From Methylobacterium longum (GTDB taxonomy: Bacteria; Pseudomonadota; Alphaproteobacteria; Rhizobiales; Beijerinckiaceae), in the NCBI RefSeq assembly GCF_022179385.1, contig NZ_BPQS01000009.1, positions 62,001-126,000 of the forward strand: a stretch of DNA of 64,000 bases, read 5' to 3'. The position numbers were made by a program, and so were the translations under genes. The notes beneath the pieces are model-generated. The model had not been told where the DNA came from, did no database searches, and worked only from the letters and a program-made list of their open reading frames with translations. Positions 26,450 to 35,101 of the stretch are shown in pieces; position 1 is the first letter of the stretch, and each line of letters opens with the position of its first letter.

Positions 26450-26839
26450 TCACTCGGCCTGTGCGGTGCGGTTGTCGCTGCGCCGCGCGGTCCAGCGACC
26501 GGAGCACAGGGACGTCACCTTCCAGGTGCCGGAACCGTTGCCCGCTTGGAGGCGCCCCGTCCCGGTGCCGCTCGCCGTCCCGTTGCTGACGGTGAGCCCG
26601 ACGCTGCCGTCGGCGCCGACATGTCCGCTGACCCGGGCCCCCGCGGTGCCGGAGATGAGCCGCACCTGCCCCTCGCGGATCGCGAGCGCGTAGGAATAGC
26701 GGGCGCTGCACAGGCCGCTTTCCGTGACCAGCTCCACCGACCACGTCCCGTTATGCGGGCCGGATTCCGCGCGTGCGGGCAGGCACGCGGGGACGGAAAG
26801 GCCGGCGGCGACGGCCGCGACGGCGGTCAGCTTGATCAT
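26450..26839 (-). CDS. Small secreted hypothetical protein
   Basis: 129 residues from ATG 26839, giving a clean signal peptide (MIKLTAVAAVAAGLSVPACL, then PARAES). Mature part is about 105 residues, Gly/Ser/Thr-rich and beta-like, starting GTWSVELVTESGLCSARYSY and ending with KVTSLCSGRWTARR; two cysteines may pair. Similar short Methylobacterium-type periplasmic proteins are of unknown role. It converges with the SpoIIAA-like gene, 7 bases apart. Confidence 0.7.
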   Translation of the reverse strand: MIKLTAVAAVAAGLSVPACLPARAESGPHNGTWSVELVTESGLCSARYSYALAIREGQVRLISGTAGARVSGHVGADGSVGLTVSNGTASGTGTGRLQAGNGSGTWKVTSLCSGRWTARRSDNRTAQAE

Positions 26840-27060
26840 CGTATGGCAATCTTTCAGCGATGCGGGCACTGCGCGACGCGACGTGCCCGGGTAGAATCAT
26901 CGATGGAGGATGACTCAAGGCTGAACGATGGAAGCGGCAAGAGTATGGCGGTGGACGGGACGGCTCATCTTGAGCAACGGCTCCGCGCCCCGGAGGAATA
27001 GCCAAGCTCGAACCGGCCGATGCTGATTCTGGATCGACGGATACGGATCCAGATCTGTCC

Positions 27061-27090
27061 GTCATCCTGAGATGCCCGCGACGGCGGGCC
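27061..27090 (+). repeat. Dispersed intergenic repeat, copy B (partial)
   Basis: GTCATCCTGAGATGCCCGCG followed by ACGGCGGGCC matches the minus strand of copy A near 3227-3256 at 23 of 30 positions. It sits in the 312-base gap upstream of the secreted-protein gene, where nothing else was recognised. Confidence 0.5.
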
Positions 27091-27151
27091 CCACGGGCGC
27101 CCGCCGGACCGCGTCGCGGCTTCTCGCAATCGCCTGCGCGGCGCGAACCGC

Positions 27152-27358
27152 TCAATCGGTCAGCGGCCGGGCTTCCTCCGGCAGCATGATCGGGATGCCG
27201 TCGCGGATCGGGTAGGCGAGCTTCGCGGAGCGGCTCACCAGCTCCTGGCGGGCGGAATCGTATTCCAGCGTGCCCTTGGTCAGCGGGCAGACCAGGATCT
27301 CCAGGAGCTTGGGGTCGACCCGGGTCGCCTCGACGGTGGGGGTGAGGTCGTTGGTCAT
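27152..27358 (-). CDS. Trm112 family protein (YcaR-like)
   Basis: 68 residues. The core [20 protein letters not shown] and [18 protein letters not shown] is the bacterial Trm112/YcaR family. Eukaryotic Trm112 activates methyltransferases, while bacterial homologues are of less certain role. Bacterial members often carry a second CP motif; here only one cysteine is left (VCPLTKG), so zinc binding is doubtful. Third gene of the thioredoxin/LON-domain operon, 12 bases after the preceding stop. Confidence 0.88.
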   Translation of the reverse strand: MTNDLTPTVEATRVDPKLLEILVCPLTKGTLEYDSARQELVSRSAKLAYPIRDGIPIMLPEEARPLTD

Positions 27359-27370
27359 CGTGCGTGCAAC

Positions 27371-28036
27371 CTACTGCATCGTGGATTCGGGGCCGGAGCC
27401 GCGAACCAGTTCCATCTGCGTGACCGCGATCAGGATCTCGGCCCGCGTCTTCAGGTCGGGCGCTTCCAGCATCGCCTGCTTCTCGCGCACGCCGAACGGG
27501 CTCATCATGCACAGGGCGTTGACCAGCGCCTCGTCGGGCGCCTCGTCGATCCCGGCCCAATCCACCTTGAGGTCGTTCGACTCCACGAAGTCGCGCAGCG
27601 CCTTGAGCACGCCGTCGCGGTCGACATGCTCCTCGCCCGCCCGCGGCTCGAAGTCCACCGCGAAGGCGTCGTACGAGACGTGGCAGCGCCGGTAGGCGCT
27701 GGTCGAGGCGAGTTCGCTCTCGACCCGGAACCGGCTGATGCCGGTGAGCGAGATCAGGTAACGGCCGTCGCCCGTCTCGGCGTACTGCGTCACCCGGCCC
27801 GCGCAGCCGACGCGGTAGAGCTTCGGCACGGTCGCGCCCGCCCCCTCGGGATCGGGCTGGATCATCCCGATGATCCGGTCCGTCCGCATGGCATCGTCGA
27901 CCATCGCGAGGTAGCGCGGCTCGAAGACGTTCAGCGGCATCTGCCCGCGGGGCAGGAGCAGCGCGCCGGCCAGGGGGAAGACGGGGATCACGGCGGGGCA
28001 GTCCGCCGGGCCCTTGTAGCTCGCATGCGTGCTCAT
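27371..28036 (-). CDS. LON substrate-binding (N-terminal) domain protein
   Basis: 221 residues, preceded by GGGAGGCGCC on its strand. The LON N-domain pattern is clear: IPVFPLAGALLLPRGQMPLN, VFEPRYLAMVDDAM, GMIQPDPEG, YRVGCAGRV and YLISLTGISRFRV. It lacks the AAA+ and protease domains of Lon, so it is a stand-alone substrate-binding unit (COG2802). Second gene in an operon with a thioredoxin upstream and Trm112 downstream, an arrangement common in Rhizobiales and suggestive of protein quality control. Confidence 0.9.
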   Translation of the reverse strand: MSTHASYKGPADCPAVIPVFPLAGALLLPRGQMPLNVFEPRYLAMVDDAMRTDRIIGMIQPDPEGAGATVPKLYRVGCAGRVTQYAETGDGRYLISLTGISRFRVESELASTSAYRRCHVSYDAFAVDFEPRAGEEHVDRDGVLKALRDFVESNDLKVDWAGIDEAPDEALVNALCMMSPFGVREKQAMLEAPDLKTRAEILIAVTQMELVRGSGPESTMQ

Positions 28037-28073
28037 GGCGCCTCCCTGCTGAGACGAAGCGCGAGCCGGCGCC

Positions 28074-28988
28074 TCACGAGAATAGAAGTGCCGAGAGCTT
28101 GCGCCGTCCGCGGATCGTGTCCGGGTCCATCACGCCCCAGGCTTCGAAGAACTGAAGGAGCTGCTTGCGCGCGCCGTCGTCGTTCCACTCCCGGTCGCGC
28201 TTGCGCAGCTCGATCAAATGGTCGACGGCCTGCCCGCGCTCGCCCCGGGCGGCGAGGGCGAGGGCGAGGTCGAACCGGGCCTGATGGGCGTCCGGATCGG
28301 CTTCCACCGCTCGCTGGAGGCCGGCATGGTCGCCCAGCGCAGCGGCCTGCTCGGCGAGATCCAGGGCGGCGCGGATGCCGACGAGCGCCGGATCGGAGGC
28401 CTTGGCCTCCGGGACCATAGCGAGAACCCGCTTGGCGTTCTCCACCTCACCCGCGTCGAGCTGCAGCTTCGCGAGGCCGGCGAGCGCGGCGACGTTGTCG
28501 GGCTGCTGCTCCAGCACCGCCGCGTAGATCTCGGACGCGCCCGCGAGATCGCCCTCCTCGATCAGGCTGGCGGCCTCGGCGATGGCCGCCTCGACCGGAT
28601 CCTGGACCGGGCCGGCGACGCGCCCGATCAGCTCCTTGATCTGGCTCTCCGGAACGGCGCCCATGAAGCCGTCGACCGGCTGCCCCTTCTGGAAGACGAT
28701 CACGGCCGGGATCGACTGGATGCCGAGCTGACCCGCGATGGAGGGATGCTCGTCGATGTTCATCTTCACCAGGGCGACCGCGCCGGCGGCCTCCGTGACG
28801 ACCTTCTCCAGGACCGGGGTCAGCTGCTTGCAGGGGCCGCACCAGGGCGCCCAGAAATCGACCAGTACCGGTCGTCGCATCGACTCGGCGATCACGTCCT
28901 GCCGGAAGCTGGCCGTGGTGGCGTCCTTGATGAGTGTGCCGGAATCGCCGGCCGGGGCGCTGCCTCCGGCGAGGGTGTCGTTCAGCAT
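28074..28988 (-). CDS. Thioredoxin with TPR-like tail (CnoX/YbbN type)
   Basis: 304 residues. The thioredoxin domain (about 20-125) has an intact VLVDFWAPWCGPCKQL active site (Cys50, Cys53) and the cis-proline region GIQSIPAVIVF. Residues 130-300 form TPR-like helices (EAASLIEEGDLAGASEIY, ALAGLAKLQLDAGEVENA) with the C-terminal FFEAWGVMDPDT block typical of YbbN/CnoX. These proteins hold unfolding or oxidised substrates and pass them to chaperones. First gene of a three-gene operon. Confidence 0.9.
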   Translation of the reverse strand: MLNDTLAGGSAPAGDSGTLIKDATTASFRQDVIAESMRRPVLVDFWAPWCGPCKQLTPVLEKVVTEAAGAVALVKMNIDEHPSIAGQLGIQSIPAVIVFQKGQPVDGFMGAVPESQIKELIGRVAGPVQDPVEAAIAEAASLIEEGDLAGASEIYAAVLEQQPDNVAALAGLAKLQLDAGEVENAKRVLAMVPEAKASDPALVGIRAALDLAEQAAALGDHAGLQRAVEADPDAHQARFDLALALAARGERGQAVDHLIELRKRDREWNDDGARKQLLQFFEAWGVMDPDTIRGRRKLSALLFS

Positions 28989-29072
28989 CGGGATGGCTTT
29001 GGAACCTTTTCGAACGGGCCCCTTAAATGGGGCTTCGGGCTGCGTCTGACCAGCCCGGCCGATGCCGACCCT

Positions 29073-29540
29073 TCACCGGGCGGGTGGTGCCGCCGGCGCG
29101 CCCGCCGCGTTCCGGGCTACCGTGACGAAGGTGGCCGCGAAGGCTTGACCGTCCGCCGCGTTGGCCTCGCAGGTGATCGCCGTGCGGCCGGGCGCCGGGG
29201 TCGAGAATCGGCACGCGCCGATGGCCAGCGTCGGAGGGCCGTCCTTGCCGAGGACGACGGCGTTGATCGGCTGCAGCGGGTCCGTCTCCTCCGTCGCTTC
29301 CTGCTGAGCGCCGTTGCCGCTGAAGCTGAGCGTCCGGCCGTCGGACGTGCTGAAGTCGAAGCTCGTGCGGTTCCGGCTGACCGAATTCATCAGGACGTTG
29401 CTGCAGGTCGAGCTCATGTCCTGCGAGCCGATGACGAGTTTCTCGCAGGTCCCTTCGAGCCGCAGCGCCGCCTGGGCGCGCGCCGCGGAGGGAAGGCCGA
29501 GAAGCGCGCAGAGGAGCGCGAGGCGCAAACTGTTCGTCAT
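29073..29540 (-). CDS. Small secreted hypothetical protein
   Basis: 155 residues with a signal peptide (MTNSLRLALLCALLGLPSAA, then RAQA). The mature part has four cysteines (GTCEKLVIG, SSTCSNVL, IGACRFST, ITCEANAADG) likely to form two disulfides, and a Pro/Ala-rich end. No known domain. It is followed downstream by the thioredoxin operon, 85 bases further on. Confidence 0.7.
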   Translation of the reverse strand: MTNSLRLALLCALLGLPSAARAQAALRLEGTCEKLVIGSQDMSSTCSNVLMNSVSRNRTSFDFSTSDGRTLSFSGNGAQQEATEETDPLQPINAVVLGKDGPPTLAIGACRFSTPAPGRTAITCEANAADGQAFAATFVTVARNAAGAPAAPPAR

Positions 29541-29627
29541 GGCGGATCGGGGTTCCTCCGGTTGAGAAGCGAACTAGGCGCGCCGCGCCCGCCGTCGAGG
29601 GTGCGGAAGGCGCGAGGCGGAGGCACC

Positions 29628-30608
29628 TCAACCGAACCGCAGCGCGCGGTCGTTCGGAGCCGAGAAGTCCAGATCCGGGCCGAGCGGCACGATCCGCGTC
29701 GGGTTGATGGTCGGATGGCTCTCGTAATAGTGGCGCTTGATGTGCAGGAGGTTCACGGTCGGCGCGACCCCCGGATGGGCGTAGAGGTCGCGCATGTAGT
29801 GCGACAGATTCGGATAGTCGTCGATCCGGCGTCTGTTGCACTTGAAGTGCCCGACATAGACCGCGTCGAACCGCACCAGCGTGGTGAACAGCCGGACGTC
29901 CGCCTCGGTCAGGCGCGCGCCGCACAGGAAGCGGCCACGATCAAGCCTCTCCTCCAGGGCATCGAGTTCGTCGAACAGCGCCTCGCAGGCGCCGGCGTAG
30001 GCGTCCTGCGCGGTGGCGAAGCCCGCCTTATAGACGCCATTGTTCACCCGGTCGTAGATCCGGGCATTGAGTGCATCGATCGCGGCGCGCAGGTCCTCGG
30101 GATAGAGGTCCGGTCCCGTGCTGCCGAAGGCGCCGTTCAGCATCCGCAGGATCTCCGCGGACTCGTTGGACACGATGGTGCCGCGCTGCCGGTCCCAGAG
30201 CACCGGGACGGTGACGCGCCCGCTGTAGGCGGCATCCGCCGCGAGATAGACCTCGTAGAGCCGCCGCGCAGCGTGGATCGCATCGGGCGTCGCACCGGGC
30301 GTGTCACCGAACACCCAGCCCTCCGCGCCCATATGCGGATCGACCACCGAGACGGAGATCGCGTCGTTCAGCCCCTTGAGGGCCCGGCCGATCAGGGTGC
30401 GGTGCGCCCAGGGGCAGGCGAGCGAGACGTAGAGGTGATAGCGGCCGGCCTCGGCGCGGAAGCCGCCCTCTCCCGTCGGTCCGGGCGCGCCGTCCGCCGT
30501 CACCCAGTTGCGGAACGTCGAGGCCTTGCGCTCGAAGCGTCCGCCCGAAGCGGCGGTGTCGTACCATTGGTCGCGCCAGACGCCGTCAACCAAGAGGCCC
30601 ATGGTCAT
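29628..30608 (-). CDS. Glutathionyl-hydroquinone reductase (xi-class GST, YqjG/PcpF type)
   Basis: 326 residues from ATG 30608, with ATG 30602 as alternative. The N-terminal thioredoxin-like domain holds SLACPWAHRTLIGRALKGL with the catalytic cysteine in the CPWAHR motif, diagnostic of this class. The GSH-binding VPVLWDRQRGTIVSNESAEI and the all-alpha C-terminal domain (YDRVNNGVYKAGFATAQDAY, LTEADVRLFTTLVRFD) follow. The enzyme reduces glutathionyl-(hydro)quinones with GSH. Cytoplasmic. Monocistronic by position. Confidence 0.92.
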   Translation of the reverse strand: MTMGLLVDGVWRDQWYDTAASGGRFERKASTFRNWVTADGAPGPTGEGGFRAEAGRYHLYVSLACPWAHRTLIGRALKGLNDAISVSVVDPHMGAEGWVFGDTPGATPDAIHAARRLYEVYLAADAAYSGRVTVPVLWDRQRGTIVSNESAEILRMLNGAFGSTGPDLYPEDLRAAIDALNARIYDRVNNGVYKAGFATAQDAYAGACEALFDELDALEERLDRGRFLCGARLTEADVRLFTTLVRFDAVYVGHFKCNRRRIDDYPNLSHYMRDLYAHPGVAPTVNLLHIKRHYYESHPTINPTRIVPLGPDLDFSAPNDRALRFG

Positions 30609-30852
30609 ATCCCGTTCGCGAGGAAGGCCGGGACGACATGGGCCCGTCTGCGCGTGGGGAAAGAGCCGGTGCGCGTGGTCCGGTGACGGAGTCCCGGAGC
30701 GGCGCGGACGCGCCGCGCGAACGTTGCGCAAGGCAGGCCTGCGCCGCCGCTTCTGTTGCGCTGCAGCAGGATCCGCCATGTTCGGCTCCGCGGGCCGCGC
30801 GGTGTGCCGTCCTCGCCCGCCGTGTCCGTCAGAGTTCCAGGGAGGTGAAGTG

Positions 30853-31077
30853 ATGTCGTTCGCGCTGGTGCCCGTCGCCGAGGCGGCCCTGTTCACGTTC
30901 GGATGCGTGATGATCCACGCTCTGCGACGCCACGCGGACGTGGTCACGGCGACGCTCGCATGCCTCGTGACCCTGCTCGTCCTGATGATCGGGATCGCGT
31001 GCGCGCCGGAATCCTTCGCCAAGTATCAGGCCGCGAGCATCGGCGACTTCGCGCAGCTGGAGCCGGCGACCTACTGA
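30853..31077 (+). CDS. Small two-helix membrane protein
   Basis: 74 residues from ATG 30853, preceded by a strong GGAGGTGA at 30841-30848. Two hydrophobic segments (LVPVAEAALFTFGCVMIHAL; VTATLACLVTLLVLMIGIAC) are separated by a short basic turn (RRHAD), and the C-terminus is soluble. No family recognised. Its stop overlaps the 3' end of the convergent AlgX-like gene by 7 bases. Confidence 0.65.
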   Translation: MSFALVPVAEAALFTFGCVMIHALRRHADVVTATLACLVTLLVLMIGIACAPESFAKYQAASIGDFAQLEPATY

Positions 31078-32033
31078 GCGGCGGCCGGATCCGTCCCGAG
31101 CCCGCTCGCCCGGATCCGAGCGAGGCGGCCGCCGGTCCCGCGCTGGCCGGCGACCGTCACGTCGAAATCGTCCTTGGGCAGCCGAGCCAGGAAGCGCTCG
31201 GCCAGCTCGAACAACAGGATGTCCGGCCGCACCCGCTCGATGTAGGACCAGTCCAGGCTCGCCGACCAGACGAAATGGACCTCGCTGAAGCTCTCGGCGA
31301 GCATCCCAGTGAGCAGGAACGGGTCGAAATGGGCGCAGGAATCCCCGAACAGGACGAGGCGGCGCGGGTCGGCGCGCGCTGATCCGTTCCGGTAGACGAC
31401 GTGCGCGCCGACATGGACCTCCCGGTCGCGCCCCGCGCCCTCGTAGGCGGCGAGGAGCGGCCCGACCTCGACGCGCTCGGCATCGCGCTGCAACATGAAG
31501 CGCTCGATCCGCTCGCGCGGCCGGTCGCGGAGCTTCTCGCCGATGTCCATGACCTCATCGGCGACGACCAGGGGCCGCGCGCCGATATCGGCCGGCGGGA
31601 TCGCCCCGAGGGCCCGCATGATCTCCCGATAGGCCAGGAGACACCCGCGGACGGTCCAGTGGGTATCGGTGCGCAGGTAGAGCGGGACCGGCCCGCTCCG
31701 GGCTGCCCGCAGGGGCGCCAGGAGGTCGAGATAGGCCGGGTTGCGGGCGAGCCGGCGGGCAAGGCGCCGCGTCGAGGCTTTGGCGGGTGCGTAGCGAAGC
31801 CCCTCGGTCCTGTCGTCGTAGACGGAGAGCTTCTCCGGGACGATCACGTGCAGGCAGCGGATACCGAGGGCCTCCGCCCGCGCGGCCCGGGCGTCGATCA
31901 GCCGCGTCCAGGCGCGCAGCAGCAGCCAGTGGCGCAGGCCGCCGCGGTAGCGGTCCATGACGCGGTTGGTTCCCCCCGTAAGAAACAACCAGCCGTCGCG
32001 GCCGACATGCACGTTCTCCCGGTCTGCAGACAT
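31071..32033 (-). CDS. AlgX/AlgJ-like SGNH acyltransferase or esterase
   Basis: 320 residues. AlgX_N/AlgJ features: GRDGWLFLTGGTNRVMDRY at the start, HVIVPEKLSVYDD, the catalytic LYLRTDTHWTVRGCLLAY (Asp123, His125) and the nucleophile in LVLFGDSCAHFD (Ser232). In alginate producers these proteins O-acetylate the polysaccharide in the periplasm. No signal peptide or membrane segment is evident here, which is odd for the family, and no MBOAT partner is adjacent. Substrate probably a surface polysaccharide, by inference. Confidence 0.75.
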   Translation of the reverse strand: MSADRENVHVGRDGWLFLTGGTNRVMDRYRGGLRHWLLLRAWTRLIDARAARAEALGIRCLHVIVPEKLSVYDDRTEGLRYAPAKASTRRLARRLARNPAYLDLLAPLRAARSGPVPLYLRTDTHWTVRGCLLAYREIMRALGAIPPADIGARPLVVADEVMDIGEKLRDRPRERIERFMLQRDAERVEVGPLLAAYEGAGRDREVHVGAHVVYRNGSARADPRRLVLFGDSCAHFDPFLLTGMLAESFSEVHFVWSASLDWSYIERVRPDILLFELAERFLARLPKDDFDVTVAGQRGTGGRLARIRASGLGTDPAAAQ

Positions 32034-32105
32034 CGCGGTGCTTTAGCCGCACCGGGACCGGGCGCCTAGACCGGACCCGGCACGCAGGGCGCGCGTTCGA
32101 CCGGT

Positions 32106-33233
32106 ATGCCTTCCTCGTCCGGCCTCTCGTCCGCCCTGGCACTCGACGCTCCGGAAACCGTGAGCGCTCCGCGCCCCGCCCGCCTGTGGCGGCCGCGCCG
32201 GATCCTGGTGACGCCGGCCGCTCTGGAGCACGCGCACGGGCGCGCCATGGTGGCCCGCGCCGAGGCCGAGGGCCTGCCGGTGGAACGGCTCGCCGCCAAC
32301 CGCATCCCGGCCCCGCGCGAGCCGGATCCGCGCCGCGCCTACGTGGCCGCCAAGGCGACCCTCGCCCTCACGGTGGCGCCGCCGACCAAGTTGCGGCTCC
32401 AGCCGATCCCCCCCTCGGCCGACTGGCGCTTCGACCTCGCCGAAGGCTGCCCGGCCCATTGCCAGTACTGCTACCTCGCCGGCTCGCTTCAGGGACCGCC
32501 GGTGACGCGCGCCTACGCCAATCTCGACGCGATCCTGGGCAACCTCGCGGCATATGCCGGGCGCGGCGCCGTCACCTCGGCGTCGGCCGAGAGGGCGCAG
32601 GAGGGCACCACGTTCGAAGCCTCCTGCTACACCGATCCCCTCGGGATCGAGCACCTCACCGGCTCGCTCTCGGCGGCGATCCGCCACTTCGGCGCCTGGG
32701 ACGCGCCGGTGCAGCTGCGTTTCACCACCAAGTTCGCGGCAATCGCCCCGCTCCTCGACCTGCGGCACAACCGGCGCACCCGCATCCGTTTCTCGGTCAA
32801 TGCCCGGGCCGCCGCGCGGTATGAGGGCGGCACCGATCCCCTGGACGCGCGGCTCGGCGCGCTGGGCCAGGCGGCACGGGCCGGCTACCCGGTCGGCCTG
32901 ACCATCGCGCCGATCCTGCCGGTGGCCGGCTGGGAGGAGGCCTATGCCGGGCTGATCCGCGACGCCGCCGACGCGCTGGCGGGCGTGCCGGGCCTCGACC
33001 TGACCGCGGAACTCATCACCCACCGCTTCACGCCGGGCTCCAAGGCGGTCCTGCGCGGCTGGTACCCGGGTTCGGACCTGCCCCTCGACGAGGCGGAGCG
33101 CGTGGAGAAACGGACCAAGTTCGGCACCGTCAAGCACGTCTTCCCCAAGCCGCTGATGCAGGCGATGCGCGCGCACCTCACCGCCTGTCTCGCCCGCGAC
33201 CTGCCGGCGGCGCGGGTGCTGTACTGGACCTGA
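32106..33233 (+). CDS. Radical SAM protein, spore-photoproduct-lyase-like (SplB family)
   Basis: 375 residues. The radical SAM cluster is in LAEGCPAHCQYCYLAGSLQG as C115-x3-C119-x2-C122. N-terminal LWRPRRILVTPAALEHAHGR, YCYL and the C-terminal ELITHRFTPGSKAVLRGWYP and KFGTVKHVFPK follow the spore photoproduct lyase layout. True SPL repairs 5-thyminyl-dihydrothymine in spores; this host does not sporulate as far as the window shows, so the substrate may be another DNA lesion. The catalytic Cys of Bacillus SPL cannot be placed with confidence. A 2H phosphoesterase gene follows 27 bases downstream. Confidence 0.82.
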   Translation: MPSSSGLSSALALDAPETVSAPRPARLWRPRRILVTPAALEHAHGRAMVARAEAEGLPVERLAANRIPAPREPDPRRAYVAAKATLALTVAPPTKLRLQPIPPSADWRFDLAEGCPAHCQYCYLAGSLQGPPVTRAYANLDAILGNLAAYAGRGAVTSASAERAQEGTTFEASCYTDPLGIEHLTGSLSAAIRHFGAWDAPVQLRFTTKFAAIAPLLDLRHNRRTRIRFSVNARAAARYEGGTDPLDARLGALGQAARAGYPVGLTIAPILPVAGWEEAYAGLIRDAADALAGVPGLDLTAELITHRFTPGSKAVLRGWYPGSDLPLDEAERVEKRTKFGTVKHVFPKPLMQAMRAHLTACLARDLPAARVLYWT

Positions 33234-33260
33234 GCGGCTTCGGGCGCCATCTCGCTGACC

Positions 33261-33779
33261 ATGACAGACACGGCCCCCCTGATCCTGACCCTCGCCTTCG
33301 ACGAGCCGACCTTCGCGCGGTTCGACGCCGAACGGCGACGCCATTTCCCGGAGGCCCTGAACCGCATCCCGGCCCACGCGACGCTGTTCCATCACCTCCC
33401 GGGCGACCGGGAGCGGGGCGTGATCGAGGCGATCACGGCCCTGGCCCGCGCCGTGCCGCCCCCGGAGGTCGCCGTGACGGGGTTGCGCTTCACCGGCCGG
33501 GGCGTCGCCTACGTGCTGGATTCCGGCGGGCTGGCGACTTTCCGGGCCCGGCTCGCCAAGGGGTTCGAGCCGTTTCTCACCGCGCAGGACCGGCAGGGCT
33601 GGCGACCGCACGTGACGGTCCAGAACAAGGTCGCACCGGACGTGGCCCGCGCCCTCCACGCCGACCTGTCGGCCGGCTTCGCGCCGTTCCACTTCACGGC
33701 GCCGGCGACCCTCCTGTGGCGCTACCTGGGCGGTCCCTGGGCGCCGGTGGCGCGCCTGCCCTTCGGAGAGAACGCCTGA
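33261..33779 (+). CDS. 2H phosphoesterase (2'-5' RNA ligase-like)
   Basis: 172 residues with both HxT motifs: AHATLFHHL (His39) and RPHVTVQNK (His117), the diagnostic pair of the 2H phosphoesterase superfamily. The family includes ThpR, which joins or cleaves 2'-5' RNA bonds, and cyclic phosphodiesterases. No signal peptide. It sits between the SPL-like and PAP2 genes, all in the same direction with short gaps. Confidence 0.85.
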   Translation: MTDTAPLILTLAFDEPTFARFDAERRRHFPEALNRIPAHATLFHHLPGDRERGVIEAITALARAVPPPEVAVTGLRFTGRGVAYVLDSGGLATFRARLAKGFEPFLTAQDRQGWRPHVTVQNKVAPDVARALHADLSAGFAPFHFTAPATLLWRYLGGPWAPVARLPFGENA

Positions 33780-33801
33780 TGTCGTCGGTAGCTCGCGCGG
33801 A

Positions 33802-34569
33802 ATGCGCATCATGAGGGTGCCCGGAAGCCTGCGGCAGAACCGGCTGGTCGAGCCCGCCATGGCGGTCTGGCTCCGGCTGCGCCTGAACGAGGTCGGCCCC
33901 CTCGTGGCCCTGCTCGGCCTCAGTATCCTCGGCTACGGCTTCTTCTACCTCGCCCACGAGGTCGGCGAGGGCTCCACGGCGGCGCTCGACCGCAGGATCC
34001 TGCTCAGCCTGCGCAACCCGGCCGACCCCGCCGATCCGATCGGGCCCCCCTGGCTCGAGGAGACGATGCGCGACATCACCGGGCTCGGCAGCGTCTTCAC
34101 GGTGCTGTTCCTGACCTGCGCGGTCGCGGGCTACCTCGCCGTCTCCGGGCGGAGACGGATCGGCGTCTTCGTCCTCGCCGCGGTCGGCAGCGGCGAGCTG
34201 GTCTCGACGATCCTGAAGCTGTTCTACCAGCGGCCGCGGCCGGACCTCGTCCCGCACGGCATGGAGGTGTTCACGGCGAGCTTCCCGAGCGGCCACGCCA
34301 CCATGTCGGCCATCGCCTACCTGACGCTGGCCACTCTGATCGCCCGGGTCGAGCGGAACCGGAGCGGCAAGGCGCTCATGCTCGGCCTCGGCGTCACCGT
34401 GACGCTGCTTGTCGGCCTCAGCCGCGTCTATCTCGGGGTGCACTGGCCGAGCGACGTGCTCGCCGGCTGGTGTATCGGCGCGGCCTGGGCGTCCCTGTGC
34501 TGGTTCGTCGCCCTGCAACTCCAGCGCCGGGGCGAGGTGGAGGCGCCGGACCCTCCGCCGCCCGCGTGA
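33802..34569 (+). CDS. PAP2-family membrane phosphatase
   Basis: 255 residues, six likely membrane helices. The three PAP2 motifs are intact: KLFYQRPRPD, the FPSGHATMSAIAY motif with catalytic His, and SRVYLGVHWPSDVLAGW with the nucleophilic His. Such enzymes dephosphorylate undecaprenyl pyrophosphate or phosphatidate at the periplasmic face. ATG 33811 is an alternative start. The N-terminal stretch is basic and soluble. Confidence 0.9.
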   Translation: MRIMRVPGSLRQNRLVEPAMAVWLRLRLNEVGPLVALLGLSILGYGFFYLAHEVGEGSTAALDRRILLSLRNPADPADPIGPPWLEETMRDITGLGSVFTVLFLTCAVAGYLAVSGRRRIGVFVLAAVGSGELVSTILKLFYQRPRPDLVPHGMEVFTASFPSGHATMSAIAYLTLATLIARVERNRSGKALMLGLGVTVTLLVGLSRVYLGVHWPSDVLAGWCIGAAWASLCWFVALQLQRRGEVEAPDPPPPA

Positions 34570-34672
34570 CGGCGGTGTTAAGGTAAACCGGAGGTTGCGT
34601 TCGGCCGGGCAGGCCTCGGCGGCCCGCCTGACGGTTGTCGGGGATGATCGCCCCCGTCAGGAACACGCCCCC

Positions 34673-35038
34673 GTGCTCGAACGCCGCCGCACCGCCCGCC
34701 GCGTCTGCCTCGCCGGTCACGCCCGCGTCGCGACCTTCATGCCTGAGATCGCCTGCGCCGTCCGCGACGTGTCGCTGGACGGCGCACGGATCCGGGTCCC
34801 GCCCGTCGCGGCGCTGCCGGAGCGCTTCGACCTCGTCATCCCCAGCCGCGGCGAGACGCGGCGCGCCTCCGTGGCCTGGCGGGCGGGCGATCTGGTCGGC
34901 TTGACCTTCGAGCCGGCGCCGGCCGCCGAGGCGGCCCACCGGCCCTCCCCGCCCATCCCGTCCCACGTCCCGGAGGTGGCGCGTCCGCGCACCGCGCCGA
35001 TGGCCGGAACCGTCGCCGAGTCCGACAGCGTTCACTGA
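34673..35038 (+). CDS. PilZ-domain protein
   Basis: 121 residues from GTG 34673, selected because AGGAA lies at 34659-34663 and the family start (LERRRTARRVCL) follows at once. The PilZ signature RRRTARR (c-di-GMP-binding RxxxR) and VRDVSLDGARIRV (D/N-xSxxG) are both present, then a small barrel ending GLTFEP and a 35-residue Pro-rich tail. It should bind cyclic di-GMP and may affect motility, given flagellar genes nearby; that link is inference. Confidence 0.8.
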   Translation: MLERRRTARRVCLAGHARVATFMPEIACAVRDVSLDGARIRVPPVAALPERFDLVIPSRGETRRASVAWRAGDLVGLTFEPAPAAEAAHRPSPPIPSHVPEVARPRTAPMAGTVAESDSVH

Positions 35039-35101
35039 GGTGGCGGCCGGCGGACCATCCTCCGCCGGTCGCATCCTGGATCCGGCGACACGGCGAGGCC
35101 C

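Noticed and set aside
28218..30686. 822-residue plus-strand frame
   Set aside because: Runs antisense through the thioredoxin, secreted-protein and GST genes without any recognisable motif.
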